Positions 39,893-47,959 of a stretch of DNA of 50,677 nt are shown here, piece by piece (positions within the stretch are counted from its first letter, which is position 1; each line of letters starts with the position of its first letter). This stretch comes from Planctomycetota bacterium (lineage in GTDB: Bacteria; Planctomycetota; Phycisphaerae; Sedimentisphaerales; Anaerobacaceae). The stretch is from assembly GCA_023481165.1 (NCBI GenBank), contig JAMCWO010000094.1, forward strand, positions 1 to 50,677, read 5' to 3'. Made by a program: the position numbers and the translations under genes. Under the pieces are notes generated by a model that saw only the letters and a list, made by a program, of their open reading frames with translations, ran no database searches and was not told where the DNA came from.

Positions 39893-41785
39893 ATGCTTCT
39901 TCCGAGATTCATAAGCAAATGGCTCGCCGTGCTGCGCGGCAACGTGGCCCCGCCGCTGATTCTCCTGTCGACGTTGCTGGGTGTCTGGGCGGGCATGATG
40001 CCCGGCTGGTCCGGCCTGCACACGGCGCTCGTTGTGCTCGTGCTCGTGATCAACGTCCACATTGGGCTGTTCATCCTGGCACTGGGGGTGGGCAAAGCGA
40101 TCAGTCTGGCAGCGGCGCCGCTGCTGTACCACACCGGCGTCTGGGCACACGGGCACCTGGCCGGGCTGCTCGCCGGCCTGTCCTCCATCCCGATCGTGGG
40201 CATCACGGATTTCAACCGCCTGGCAGTGGCCGGGGGTCTGATTCTGGGTCCCATCATCGGGGCGGTCTGCGGCCTGGTCCTGGCCCTCTTCGTCTACTCC
40301 TTCCGCCGGACGATGCTCAGGCTCAACGACAAGTCCGAGAAGTTCCGCCAGTATTACTCCAAGTTCTGGGTGCGCCTGCTCGACCGGATTCTCATCGGCA
40401 AACGCACCAAGGACGTCAACGCCATGTTCGCCAAGGCCAAGTACATCCGCAAGGTCGGCGTGGTCCTGGCGGTCCTGCTCGTCGGCGGCTTCCTGGCCGC
40501 GGCGCACTTCCTCCAGGGCACGGTGGTCAAGGAATACGCCGCCACGGCACTGACCAACGTGAACAAAGCAGAGGCGGACATCGACACGCTCGGGATTTCG
40601 GTCCTCGGTGGCGATGTCGCGGTCACGGGCCTGCAACTGACCGATCCCAAGAACCCGCAGCAGAACCAGTTGGCCATCGAGAAGATGGAGGCGAACGCCA
40701 ATATCTACGATCTGCTGCTGGGCAAGCTGGTCATTGAGAAGGCGGAGCTTACGGCGGTGCGGTTCAACCAATTGCGGCAGACGCCGGGCACCGTGCTCCC
40801 GCAGCCGCCCGAACCGCCTGTCGACCCCAACAAGTATCAGTTCGATGCCCAGAAGCTGGAGAAGTACGTCAAGGACGCCAGGAAGCTCAAGGAACAGTTG
40901 GAGAAACTCCGCAACTGGCTGCCCGAGGGCAAGAAAGGCGAGGCTGGGCAGGCAGGCGCTCCGGCGGATGCCAATCAGCCGGCGCTCGCCGTGGAGAAGG
41001 CGCCGGAGACTTATCTGGACTACCTCTCCACCCGGCTGCTGACTCCGGCGACGCCGCGGATGCTGGCCAAACTGCTGGTGGCCGACAAGACCGAGATTCC
41101 CTCGACGCTGTTCGGCAACAGCAAGATCGAGGTCACGAACATCAGCGACGCCCCGCAGGCGGCCAAGCTGCCGATCACGATGCAGATCAAGTCCTATGTG
41201 ACCTCCGCCGTGCTGAAGGCGGTCGCGGACTACTCCCAGGGAGGCACGCCGGTGATTTCCGGAACGTTCGCAGGTTTCGACCTGAGCAAACTGAAGGACC
41301 TCTCGCAGGATGCGGGCCTGTCCTTCCAATCCGGCCAGGCCGAGGGATCGTTCCAAGGGACGCTGACCAAGGAGAACGTGGACCTGACCATCGACGTGAG
41401 TCTCAAAAACCTGCAAGCCCAGGGGACGGGCAAGGGCGTGCTGGGCCTCGGTGTCGAGCAGACCTCCCAGGTGATGCAGGTGCTGAAGGAGTTGAGCACG
41501 ACGATCCGGGTCGTGGGCTCGCCCACCGCTCCCCGGCTGGTCTTCGATACCAAGGGTTTGACCAAGGAATTTCAGGATGCCCTGGTCAAAGCCGGCAAAG
41601 AGCGGGCCATCCAGGAAGTCAACCAGCAGGTCCAGAAGCAACTGGACGGCAAGCTCGGCGAGAAGCTCCCCGAGGGTGTGAAAGATGCGCTCAAGCAGCC
41701 CTCGACAAAGGGCCTGACGGACACGCTTGGCGGCCTGCTCGGCGGCAAGAAGAAGCCGGAGCAGAAGCAACAGCCACAGCAGTAA
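39893..41785 (+). CDS. TIGR03546/DUF2062-like membrane protein fused to a TIGR03545/AsmA-like region
   Basis: A 630-residue protein. Residues ~1-150 resemble TIGR03546 (LILLSTLLGVWAGMMPGWSG, VHIGLFILALGVGKAISLAA, FNRLAVAGGLILGPIIGAVC), with several membrane helices. After another helix (~180-205) comes a TIGR03545-like AsmA-style periplasmic body (VNKAEADIDTLGISVLGGDV, PLITMQ-like blocks; GTLTKENVDLTIDVSLKNLQ). These two families are normally separate adjacent genes; here they are one open frame. The end is a Lys/Gln tail. AAGGAG is 8 nt before the ATG. The role is unknown, possibly in envelope lipid or protein traffic by analogy with AsmA. Confidence 0.75.
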   Translation: MLLPRFISKWLAVLRGNVAPPLILLSTLLGVWAGMMPGWSGLHTALVVLVLVINVHIGLFILALGVGKAISLAAAPLLYHTGVWAHGHLAGLLAGLSSIPIVGITDFNRLAVAGGLILGPIIGAVCGLVLALFVYSFRRTMLRLNDKSEKFRQYYSKFWVRLLDRILIGKRTKDVNAMFAKAKYIRKVGVVLAVLLVGGFLAAAHFLQGTVVKEYAATALTNVNKAEADIDTLGISVLGGDVAVTGLQLTDPKNPQQNQLAIEKMEANANIYDLLLGKLVIEKAELTAVRFNQLRQTPGTVLPQPPEPPVDPNKYQFDAQKLEKYVKDARKLKEQLEKLRNWLPEGKKGEAGQAGAPADANQPALAVEKAPETYLDYLSTRLLTPATPRMLAKLLVADKTEIPSTLFGNSKIEVTNISDAPQAAKLPITMQIKSYVTSAVLKAVADYSQGGTPVISGTFAGFDLSKLKDLSQDAGLSFQSGQAEGSFQGTLTKENVDLTIDVSLKNLQAQGTGKGVLGLGVEQTSQVMQVLKELSTTIRVVGSPTAPRLVFDTKGLTKEFQDALVKAGKERAIQEVNQQVQKQLDGKLGEKLPEGVKDALKQPSTKGLTDTLGGLLGGKKKPEQKQQPQQ

Positions 41786-41798
41786 TTCCACGCTAAGC

Positions 41799-41830
41799 AA
41801 AGGCTGCGGTCCCGATGACCGCAGCCTTTT
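41799..41830 (+). terminator. Rho-independent terminator
   Basis: A 13-bp perfect stem aaaggctgcggtc / gaccgcagccttt with a 5-nt loop and T-rich tract after it. It lies between the convergent genes 39893 and 41849, so it can serve both strands. Confidence 0.9.
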
Positions 41831-41848
41831 CCTTTTAGTTAGTATGCG

Positions 41849-42274
41849 TTACCGCCCTCTCGTTTTTGCCTTGCCTGTGTTCTGCTTCTGACCCTCTTTG
41901 TCATCGCTACCCTTGCCTTTGTCCTTTTCGCCCCCTTTGCCCTGTGCTTCGAGCTTTTGCAGCCGCTGCTGGAATTCCTGATTGCGGCGGGTCATCAGCT
42001 TGTCAAGGGCACCGAGTGTCTTGGTAGCCTTCTCCTCGGCGGCCAGTTTCCTGATCTCCTGCAGCTCATTCATGGCGACCTGATGCTCCTGCTTGAGCTG
42101 CGCGATCAGGTTCGCCTGGTCCCCGCGGACCGCCTTGCCTCTCGACGGCCTCTGGTTCTTGGGTTGCTCGGTCTTGCTCTTGGACGCGGGCTTCTGGTTC
42201 CCTACGGAGCTGGCCGACGCAGCCACGCTCAGCGACAGGGACAGCGCGACGATCATCCATCCGATCTTCTTCAT
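41849..42274 (-). CDS. Secreted coiled-coil hypothetical protein
   Basis: A 141-residue protein. A signal peptide (IVALSLSLSVAASASS) precedes a Lys/Pro/Ser/Gln-rich linker. A charged helix follows (ANLIAQLKQEHQVAMNELQE, TLGALDKLMTRRNQEFQQRL), then a Lys/Gly/Asp/Gln-rich disordered tail. GGAG is 8 nt before the ATG. It converges on the TIGR03546-like gene and shares its terminator. No family recognised; a small periplasmic helical protein. Confidence 0.65.
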   Translation of the reverse strand: MKKIGWMIVALSLSLSVAASASSVGNQKPASKSKTEQPKNQRPSRGKAVRGDQANLIAQLKQEHQVAMNELQEIRKLAAEEKATKTLGALDKLMTRRNQEFQQRLQKLEAQGKGGEKDKGKGSDDKEGQKQNTGKAKTRGR

Positions 42275-42596
42275 GTTTGTGTCTCCAACACTCTAACAGT
42301 GCCACAGGGGTAAAGCTCACAGCAAGCTTCGATAACCCTGTGTGAAACTTCCCAAGGCGGACAATCCGGCCGAGTCGTCTATTGCACGAGTTCCTCCTGC
42401 GGTAAACCCCCGGACGGCGCTGGCCGGCAACCGATCGAAATACAGTATCGGGAGATTATCGGCCACCGAGGGCTCCGATGATGAAAAGATTGCCGGTCCG
42501 CGCGTGATTCGAAATGTCTCGCCTCTGCGTGCGACTGAACCAATAGCTCCCGAAGCGCAACTGCGCTGCGGGCAGGGCTCTCTGGCCCAATGAGAA

Positions 42597-42676
42597 AGGG
42601 CACGTGTGTCTGCGGTCCCGGAACGCCAATCGTGGTGTTTGGGGACCTTCGTTGCCGGACGAGGCACACGTGCCCT
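42597..42676. repeat. Intergenic inverted repeat with 12-bp perfect arms
   Basis: agggcacgtgtg (42597-42608) and its exact complement cacacgtgccct (42665-42676). The rest of 42275-42713 has no gene. Confidence 0.75.
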
Positions 42677-42713
42677 ATCAAATCATCAATCGTCAATCAT
42701 GAATCATCGGTTC

Positions 42714-44078
42714 TTACAGGTTCCAGCCCTTGCGGTACGGCGGATTGAGGTGCTGGTTCGCCGCGTCGGAGTTGGTGAAGCGCGCCGCCGCACCATCCCA
42801 CTGGAGCTTCGTGCCGGGCAGCTTCAGGGCGATCACGCCCAACATGGCCAGTTCGGTCAACGGGCCGCCGTAAGAGAAGTCGGAGCCCGCCTTCCTGCCT
42901 TCGCGGATCGCCCGGAGCCAATCATCGTGGTGGTTCTTGACTCGCGGGATTTTCTGCTCAGGCCGGTTATAGGCTTTCATCGCCGTCTCCGGGATGAGGC
43001 GGACGCCGCCGGCGCCGTGCGAGCCGTACATGATGACGCCTTTGTCGCCGTAGACATAGGCCCCGGTGGTGATGGCCTTGCTGACGCGCTCGGGCTCCAG
43101 CTCCTTCGGAACTGGAATCCTCTCGGTACCGCTGTGCCAGACGAGGGTAATGGGCCCGCGCTTGCCGTGGGCGGGGAACTCGAACGTGATGATATCGCCC
43201 CGGGGAAAGACATCGGCCTGGGCCTTCGGATCGTAGTCCTTGACCTCGGCCCGGACCGTCCGGGGAGCACCCAGGTCGAGGGCCCAGAAGACGGGGTCCA
43301 CGACATGGCAGACCCAATCGCCGATCGTGCCGTTGCCGAACGGCACCCAGCCGCGCCAGCGCCCGGGGAGGTAGAAAGAGTGGTACGGCCGCTCCTGGGC
43401 GGGACCGAGCCACAGATCCCAGTCCAGACCGGCGGGAACCTCTTCTTTGTCGCCCATGCGTGACAGCCGGTCCATGCCGGTATTGACCGCGTTGCACCCG
43501 CACTGGATCGTGTGGACGTTGCCGATGGCCCCATCCCAAATCCACTCGCAGAACGTGCGGATGGTGTCGAACGAATGGCCCTGGTTGCCCAGTTGGGTCA
43601 CGACGTTGTGCTCCTTCGCGGCCTTCATCAGGGCCCGGACCTCGCCGACCGAGTGGGCCAGAGGTTTCTCGCAGAAGACGTGTTTGCCGCGTTTGATGGC
43701 GGCCATCGCCGCCACGGCGTGGGTGTGGTCGGGCGTGCCGACGATCACGGCGTCGATCTGCTTGTCCATCTCGTCGAACATCCTGCGGAAGTCCTGGTAC
43801 ACCTTGGCGTTCGGGAACTTCGGGATCGTCGTCCGGTCGCGATGCTCCGGCCGCAGATCGACGTCGCACAGCGCAATGATGTTTGCCCCCTTGGCGATTT
43901 CATTGATGTCATCGCCGCCGCGCCCGCCGGCGCCGATCCCGGCGACGTTCAATCTCTCGCTGGGCGGGGTCTGCCCCTGCCCTCCCAGCACGTGGCGCGG
44001 CACGATGGTAAAAGCCGCCACGACCCCGGCCGTCTTCAAAAGCTGACGTCGTGACGTTCGTCCGGTTGGTTCGCTCAT
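42714..44078 (-). CDS. TAT-exported Gfo/Idh/MocA-family oxidoreductase (tandem copy 1)
   Basis: A 454-residue protein. TAT leader TSRRQLLKTAGVVAAFTIVP, then dinucleotide motif GIGAGGRGG, HVFCEKPLAHSVGEVRALM and the C-terminal core TIGDWVCHVVDPVFWALDLG. It is clearly a recent duplicate of the gene just upstream on the minus strand (44124), with the same residues over most of its length. ATG 44078 has GAGG 9 nt upstream. Role: NAD-dependent sugar oxidoreductase, exported. Confidence 0.92.
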   Translation of the reverse strand: MSEPTGRTSRRQLLKTAGVVAAFTIVPRHVLGGQGQTPPSERLNVAGIGAGGRGGDDINEIAKGANIIALCDVDLRPEHRDRTTIPKFPNAKVYQDFRRMFDEMDKQIDAVIVGTPDHTHAVAAMAAIKRGKHVFCEKPLAHSVGEVRALMKAAKEHNVVTQLGNQGHSFDTIRTFCEWIWDGAIGNVHTIQCGCNAVNTGMDRLSRMGDKEEVPAGLDWDLWLGPAQERPYHSFYLPGRWRGWVPFGNGTIGDWVCHVVDPVFWALDLGAPRTVRAEVKDYDPKAQADVFPRGDIITFEFPAHGKRGPITLVWHSGTERIPVPKELEPERVSKAITTGAYVYGDKGVIMYGSHGAGGVRLIPETAMKAYNRPEQKIPRVKNHHDDWLRAIREGRKAGSDFSYGGPLTELAMLGVIALKLPGTKLQWDGAAARFTNSDAANQHLNPPYRKGWNL

Positions 44079-44088
44079 ACTCACACCT

Positions 44089-44123
44089 CAAATCATCAAT
44101 CATAAATCATAATTCATAAATCG
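44089..44123. repeat. ATCAT-type tract at the duplication junction
   Basis: caaatcatcaatcataaatcataattcataaatc lies just after the stop of tandem copy 2; a related tract, atcatcaatcgtcaatcatgaatc, lies at the same place after copy 1 (~42680-42706). Together they show that the duplicated unit (about 1.4 kb) carried its downstream flank. Confidence 0.7.
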
Positions 44124-45524
44124 TTACAGGCTCCAGCCCTGCCGATAGGATGGAGTGAGGTACCGGTTGGCCTCGTCGGAATTGGTGAAGCGCGTGTTCG
44201 GCCCATCCCACTGGAGCTTCGTGCCCGGCATCTTCAGGGCGATGATGCCCAGCATGGCGAGCTCCGCCAGCGGCCCGCCGTAGGAGAAGTCGGACCCGGC
44301 CTTGCCTCCTTCCCGGATGGCCCGGAGCCAGTCCGCGTAGTGGTTTTTCACCCGCGGCAGCTTCTTAGGGGGCAGTTTGTAGGCCTTCATGGCCGTTTCG
44401 GGGATGATCCGGACGCCGCCGGCGCCGTGCGAGCCGTACATGATGACGCCCTTGTCGCCGTAGACGTAGGCCCCGGTGGTGATGGCTTTACTGGCGCGCT
44501 CCGGCTCCAGTTCCTTCGGCACTGGAATTTTCTCCGTGCCGCTGTGCCAGACGAGCGTGACGGGGCCGCGGCTGCCCTTGGCCGGGAACTCGAAGGTGAT
44601 GATATCCCCCGCCGGATAGGTCTCGCCCTGGGTCTTGGGATCGTAGTCCTTCGCCTGGGCCGCAATGCTTTGCGGAGCCCCCAGATCGAGAGCCCAGAAG
44701 ACCGGGTCCGCGACGTGGCAGATCCAATCGCCGATCGTGCCGCTGCCGAAGGCTGTCCACCGGCGCCAGGAGCCGGGGAGGTAGAAGGAGTGATACGGGC
44801 GCTGCTGCGCGGGCCCGAGCCAGAGGTCCCAGTTCAGCCCCGCCGGCACCTCCTCCTTCTCGTCCAGCCGCGACAACTCGGGCCGGGCCGATTTCTCGGC
44901 CCAACGGGACGACGCGCTGAGGGCCGAGTTGATGAAGTTACAGCCGCAGTGGACGGTATGGACGTTGCCGATCGCCCCATCCCAGATCCACTCGCAGAAG
45001 ACACGGATCGTTTCAAAGGAGTGGCCCTGGTTGCCCATTTGGGTCACGACCTTGTGCTCCTGGGCCGCCTTCATCAGGGCGCGAATCTCGCCCACGGAGT
45101 GAGCCAGGGGTTTCTCGCAGTAGACGTGCTTGCCCCGCTTGATCGCCGCCATCGCCGCTACCGCGTGCGTGTGATCGGGCGTGCCCACGATCACGGCGTC
45201 GATCTTGTCCCCCACCTCGGCCAACATCCGGCGAAAATCCTCGTACACTTTGGCGTCCGGGAAATCCGGGATCACCGAGGCTCGTCGTCCTCCCTCCCGC
45301 CGGTCCACGTCGCACAGCGCGACCATGTTGTTGCCGGGAGCGAGTTGTTTGATGTCCGAAGCCGCTTGGCCCCTCGTCCCCACGGCGGCGAGATTGATCT
45401 TCTCGCTCGGCGGCGTCCGCCCCTGTCCTCCCAGCACATGCCGCGGCACAATCGTAAAGGCCGCCGCGGCCCCCGCCGTTTTCAGAAGCTGACGTCGTGA
45501 TGTTCGTCTGGTTGACTCACTCAT
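44124..45524 (-). CDS. TAT-exported Gfo/Idh/MocA-family oxidoreductase (tandem copy 2)
   Basis: A 466-residue protein almost parallel to copy 1: TSRRQLLKTAGAAAAFTIVP, HVYCEKPLAHSVGEIRALM, DWICHVADPVFWALDLGAPQ. The main difference is an added Ser/Arg/Ala-rich loop (SALSASSRWAEKSARPELSR) where copy 1 has a shorter link after the CGCN residues. The loop sits in the C-terminal half and may alter substrate fit. ATG 45524 follows the same short leader as in copy 1. A promoter was not found; it probably reads through into copy 1. Confidence 0.92.
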   Translation of the reverse strand: MSESTRRTSRRQLLKTAGAAAAFTIVPRHVLGGQGRTPPSEKINLAAVGTRGQAASDIKQLAPGNNMVALCDVDRREGGRRASVIPDFPDAKVYEDFRRMLAEVGDKIDAVIVGTPDHTHAVAAMAAIKRGKHVYCEKPLAHSVGEIRALMKAAQEHKVVTQMGNQGHSFETIRVFCEWIWDGAIGNVHTVHCGCNFINSALSASSRWAEKSARPELSRLDEKEEVPAGLNWDLWLGPAQQRPYHSFYLPGSWRRWTAFGSGTIGDWICHVADPVFWALDLGAPQSIAAQAKDYDPKTQGETYPAGDIITFEFPAKGSRGPVTLVWHSGTEKIPVPKELEPERASKAITTGAYVYGDKGVIMYGSHGAGGVRIIPETAMKAYKLPPKKLPRVKNHYADWLRAIREGGKAGSDFSYGGPLAELAMLGIIALKMPGTKLQWDGPNTRFTNSDEANRYLTPSYRQGWSL

Positions 45525-45578
45525 ACGCACACCTCAAAACATGTCCCCTGCTCTCCTCGTTCGCTGCAGCGACGTGGC

Positions 45579-45642
45579 ACGGGCGGGGACGCCCGTGATA
45601 CTCCTGGGCAGGATGCCCATGCTACGAAACGCCTCACGGCGT
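45579..45642. repeat. Cluster of three small hairpins
   Basis: acgggcg/cgcccgt (45579-45596), tgggca/tgccca (45605-45619) and acgcc/ggcgt (45629-45642), in the intergenic gap between divergent oxidoreductase genes. Same multi-hairpin style as the 36741 element (which shares acgcc...ggcgt). Confidence 0.6.
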
Positions 45643-45704
45643 CATTACGAACCATGCCAGAGTGTAGCACGGCGCGGCCCAGAACCCAAAATGAATTCCA
45701 GGGG

Positions 45705-45734
45705 GTGACAAGCAACGAGGCCCAATCCTATAAT
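45705..45734 (+). promoter_or_regulatory. Promoter giving a near-leaderless transcript
   Basis: GTGACA (45705-45710), 18-nt spacer, perfect TATAAT (45729-45734). Expected initiation is near 45741, one or two bases before the ATG at 45742. Confidence 0.6.
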
Positions 45735-45741
45735 AGCGGCC

Positions 45742-47109
45742 ATGAATGAGATGCGAACACGTCGAGAGTTTTTGAAAACAACTGCAACCATCAGCTTGGG
45801 AGCAGCCGGATTCCCTTATGTTGTGCCGGGTCGCGTGCTGGGAGCCGCAGGGGGGACGCCGCCCAGCACCAAGATCGTGATGGGGTGCATCGGCATCGGC
45901 AGCATGGGCGGTGGACACCTGCGCGGCTTCGCGGGCCAGGAGGATGTTCGCGTAGTGGCCGTGTGCGATCTGCGGCGCAAGTTCCGCGAGAACGCCAAGC
46001 AGACCGTGGACGGGCGGTACGGCAACACTGGTTGCACAATGTACCACGACTATCGCGAGCTGCTGGCCCGGCCGGATATTGATGCGGTCTGCATCGCCAC
46101 GCCGGACCACTGGCACGCGCTGATCGCCATCGAGGCCGCCCGCAACCGCAAAGACATGTACATGGAGAAACCCGCCGACGTCCACGTCGCGGCGGCCAAG
46201 GCCCTCCGTGCGGCGATCAACCGTTACGGCGTGGTCTTTCAGTTCGGCACGCAGCAGCGGTCCAGCCAGGAATTTCGACAATGCTGTGAGTTGGTCCGCA
46301 GCGGCCGCATCGGCAAGCTGCACACGATCGTTGTCGGCTCGCTGCCCGGCATGGAGTTCGAGAACCAGCCACTCCAGCCGCAACCCGATCCGAGCGAGTT
46401 CGACTACGATATGTGGCTGGGTCCCGCCCCCTGGTCACCGTACACGTTCCAGCGGTCCGCCTCGCGGGCGGAAGGCAGTCCCGGCTACTGGATGCACATC
46501 CACGACTATGGCCTCGGCTGTCTCAGCGGCGCCTGGGGCATCCACCACGTGGACATCGCCCAATGGGGCAACAACACCGACGACACCGGCCCGCTCGAAG
46601 TCGAGGGCACCGGCGTCCTTCCCCAGGACGGCCTGTGCGACACCGCCGTCACTTGGCGCGTCGAGCACCTCTACGCCAACGGCGTCAAAATGATCCACAT
46701 GGACTCCCGCCACACGGAGAAGGAGTTCCCGCAGTTTGTAACGCCGGTCCTGGAGAGCCGGGGCTGCGGCATCCTCTTTATCGGCTCCGACGGCTGGGTC
46801 ATCATCTCACGCGGCGGCATCGACGCTCATCCGAAGTCGCTCCTGCAAACGATCTTCAGCGCGAACGAGCCGCGCCTGCCCGTCAGCAACAATCACAAGC
46901 GCAATTTCCTCGACTGCCTCAAGACGCGGCAAAAGACGATCTGCCCAATCGAGACCGCCGTGCGCTCCGATACGATCTGTCATTTGGACGATATCGCGAT
47001 CCACCTCGGCCGCAAGCTCCACTGGGACCCGAAAACCGAGCAATTCACCGGCGACGACGAGGCCAACCGCCTGCTCACGCGCCCCTTGCGCAGCCCGTGG
47101 AGGCTGTAA
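45742..47109 (+). CDS. TAT-exported Gfo/Idh/MocA-family oxidoreductase, divergent type
   Basis: A 455-residue protein. TAT leader TRREFLKTTATISLGAAGF; dinucleotide motif GCIGIGSMGGG; C-terminal block MHIHDYGLGCLSGAWGIHHV. The usual CEKP box is MEKP (MYMEKPADVHV), keeping Lys but not Cys. It is only distantly related to the other four oxidoreductases. No ribosome-binding site is seen before the ATG, and a perfect -10 box sits 8 bp before it, suggesting leaderless translation; ATG 45751 is an alternative. Confidence 0.9.
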   Translation: MNEMRTRREFLKTTATISLGAAGFPYVVPGRVLGAAGGTPPSTKIVMGCIGIGSMGGGHLRGFAGQEDVRVVAVCDLRRKFRENAKQTVDGRYGNTGCTMYHDYRELLARPDIDAVCIATPDHWHALIAIEAARNRKDMYMEKPADVHVAAAKALRAAINRYGVVFQFGTQQRSSQEFRQCCELVRSGRIGKLHTIVVGSLPGMEFENQPLQPQPDPSEFDYDMWLGPAPWSPYTFQRSASRAEGSPGYWMHIHDYGLGCLSGAWGIHHVDIAQWGNNTDDTGPLEVEGTGVLPQDGLCDTAVTWRVEHLYANGVKMIHMDSRHTEKEFPQFVTPVLESRGCGILFIGSDGWVIISRGGIDAHPKSLLQTIFSANEPRLPVSNNHKRNFLDCLKTRQKTICPIETAVRSDTICHLDDIAIHLGRKLHWDPKTEQFTGDDEANRLLTRPLRSPWRL

Positions 47110-47121
47110 ACAGCCGAATTC

Positions 47122-47216
47122 ATAGCCGAAAGAAACGAAAGAAGACAAAAAAACAAGGATGGCAATACCTCTCGTCTTCCTCTTTTCTTTTGCATTTTTT
47201 CGTTTCTTTCGGCTAT
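47122..47216. repeat. 19-bp perfect inverted repeat with a 57-bp loop
   Basis: atagccgaaagaaacgaaa (47122-47140) and its exact complement tttcgtttctttcggctat (47198-47216). Next to the arms gaagac and gtcttc can lengthen the stem imperfectly. Purine-rich on one side; no gene inside. It precedes the nucleotidyltransferase gene and follows the oxidoreductase stop by 13 bp. Possibly a terminator-like hairpin or a MITE. Confidence 0.8.
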
Positions 47217-47294
47217 CATTCTCTTGCCCTTCTATTCTTTTCGGATTCGCATCGGCATTATGTCTCTTCTCGTGCAGACGAAGGAGATATTGAC

Positions 47295-47612
47295 ATGGAT
47301 AAAAGCACGGTTCTGAGAATCATCTCCGACTATGGCAAGGCTTTGGAAGCCGAGGGTGTCAGACCTCAGAAGATCATCCTGTCTGGCTCGTACAGTACCG
47401 GTACCCAGCATGAAGGCAGCGATATCGATCTGGTGGTGATCTCCGAGGATTTTGCGAGCAAGGACTACTGGGAAAGGATCAACGTTCTCGCCGCCGCACT
47501 GGTGAAGGTCTTCGATCCGATTGAGGCCATTGCCATGGCGCCCCAGGAATGGGAAAGCGGCGATTCCCTGATCGTCGACTACACCCGCAACGGGGAAGTC
47601 GTCTATGGCTGA
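47295..47612 (+). CDS. MNT-type minimal nucleotidyltransferase
   Basis: A 105-residue protein with the core GSYSTGTQHEGSDIDLVVI, the GSxxxGxxxxxSDxDL pattern of polymerase-beta-like MNT proteins (two catalytic Asp), and a tail DSLIVDYTRNGEVVYG. It has an excellent AAGGAG 8 nt before the ATG; the longer open frame seen upstream of 47295 is shadow of the oxidoreductase gene. MNT proteins usually pair with a HEPN (HepT-like) partner, where the MNT protein AMPylates and neutralises the HEPN RNase. No HEPN gene follows. The next frame is only 39 codons. Confidence 0.85.
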   Translation: MDKSTVLRIISDYGKALEAEGVRPQKIILSGSYSTGTQHEGSDIDLVVISEDFASKDYWERINVLAAALVKVFDPIEAIAMAPQEWESGDSLIVDYTRNGEVVYG

Positions 47613-47724
47613 TTTTCCGGTCAAGAGCGTCAATCCCGCCATGACTGCGGCCCAAGTCGAGAAGCTCATCTTCGAGAACAGTGACGCCATCGGCGGCAGG
47701 ATGGTCACCTTGTACAGGCGTTGA
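47605..47724 (+). CDS. Short frame overlapping the nucleotidyltransferase stop (possible truncated partner)
   Basis: A 39-residue frame from an ATG overlapping the stop (ATGGCTGA), typical of coupled translation. It reads MADFPVKSVNPAMTAAQVEK, LIFENSDAIGGRM, then ends early. I cannot assign a family; it may be the 5' stub of a lost gene. On the other strand the region 47700-47811 begins a membrane-helix-like frame (MRTRTQIIAAVLVAAMLVAI), also apparently broken by the nucleotidyltransferase. Confidence 0.4.
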   Translation: MADFPVKSVNPAMTAAQVEKLIFENSDAIGGRMVTLYRR

Positions 47725-47888
47725 TGCTCGCGCGGCAGCGAGGCCGACAGTATGGCGACGAGCATTGCCGCCACAAGGACGGCTGCAATGATTTGAGTTC
47801 TCGTTCTCATCCGGCGCCAACTCCGCACTTGGCAAATCCACCACGATGAGTCTGCCTGATGGACGGCCCAGAGGCAAGAAGCAGAGTC

Positions 47889-47917
47889 TGGACAAGTGAG
47901 ACCCCAACAGGTCTAAT
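47889..47917 (+). promoter_or_regulatory. Promoter of the XamI-type restriction-modification genes
   Basis: TGGACA (47889-47894), 17-nt spacer, TCTAAT (47912-47917), ~40 bp before the nuclease ATG. Confidence 0.4.
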
Positions 47918-47959
47918 GGGCACGAATTTACAGAAGACTAGGTGTGGAGTTCCGGATAC

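Noticed and set aside
39857-41800. A 647-codon minus-strand frame opposite the TIGR03546-like gene
   Set aside because: Leu/Arg/Gly/Gln-rich shadow; the plus strand has promoter, ribosome site, family matches and a terminator.
46413-47294. Upstream extension of the nucleotidyltransferase frame
   Set aside because: It is an Arg/Pro/His-rich shadow of the oxidoreductase gene; AAGGAG and the ATG at 47295 mark the real start.
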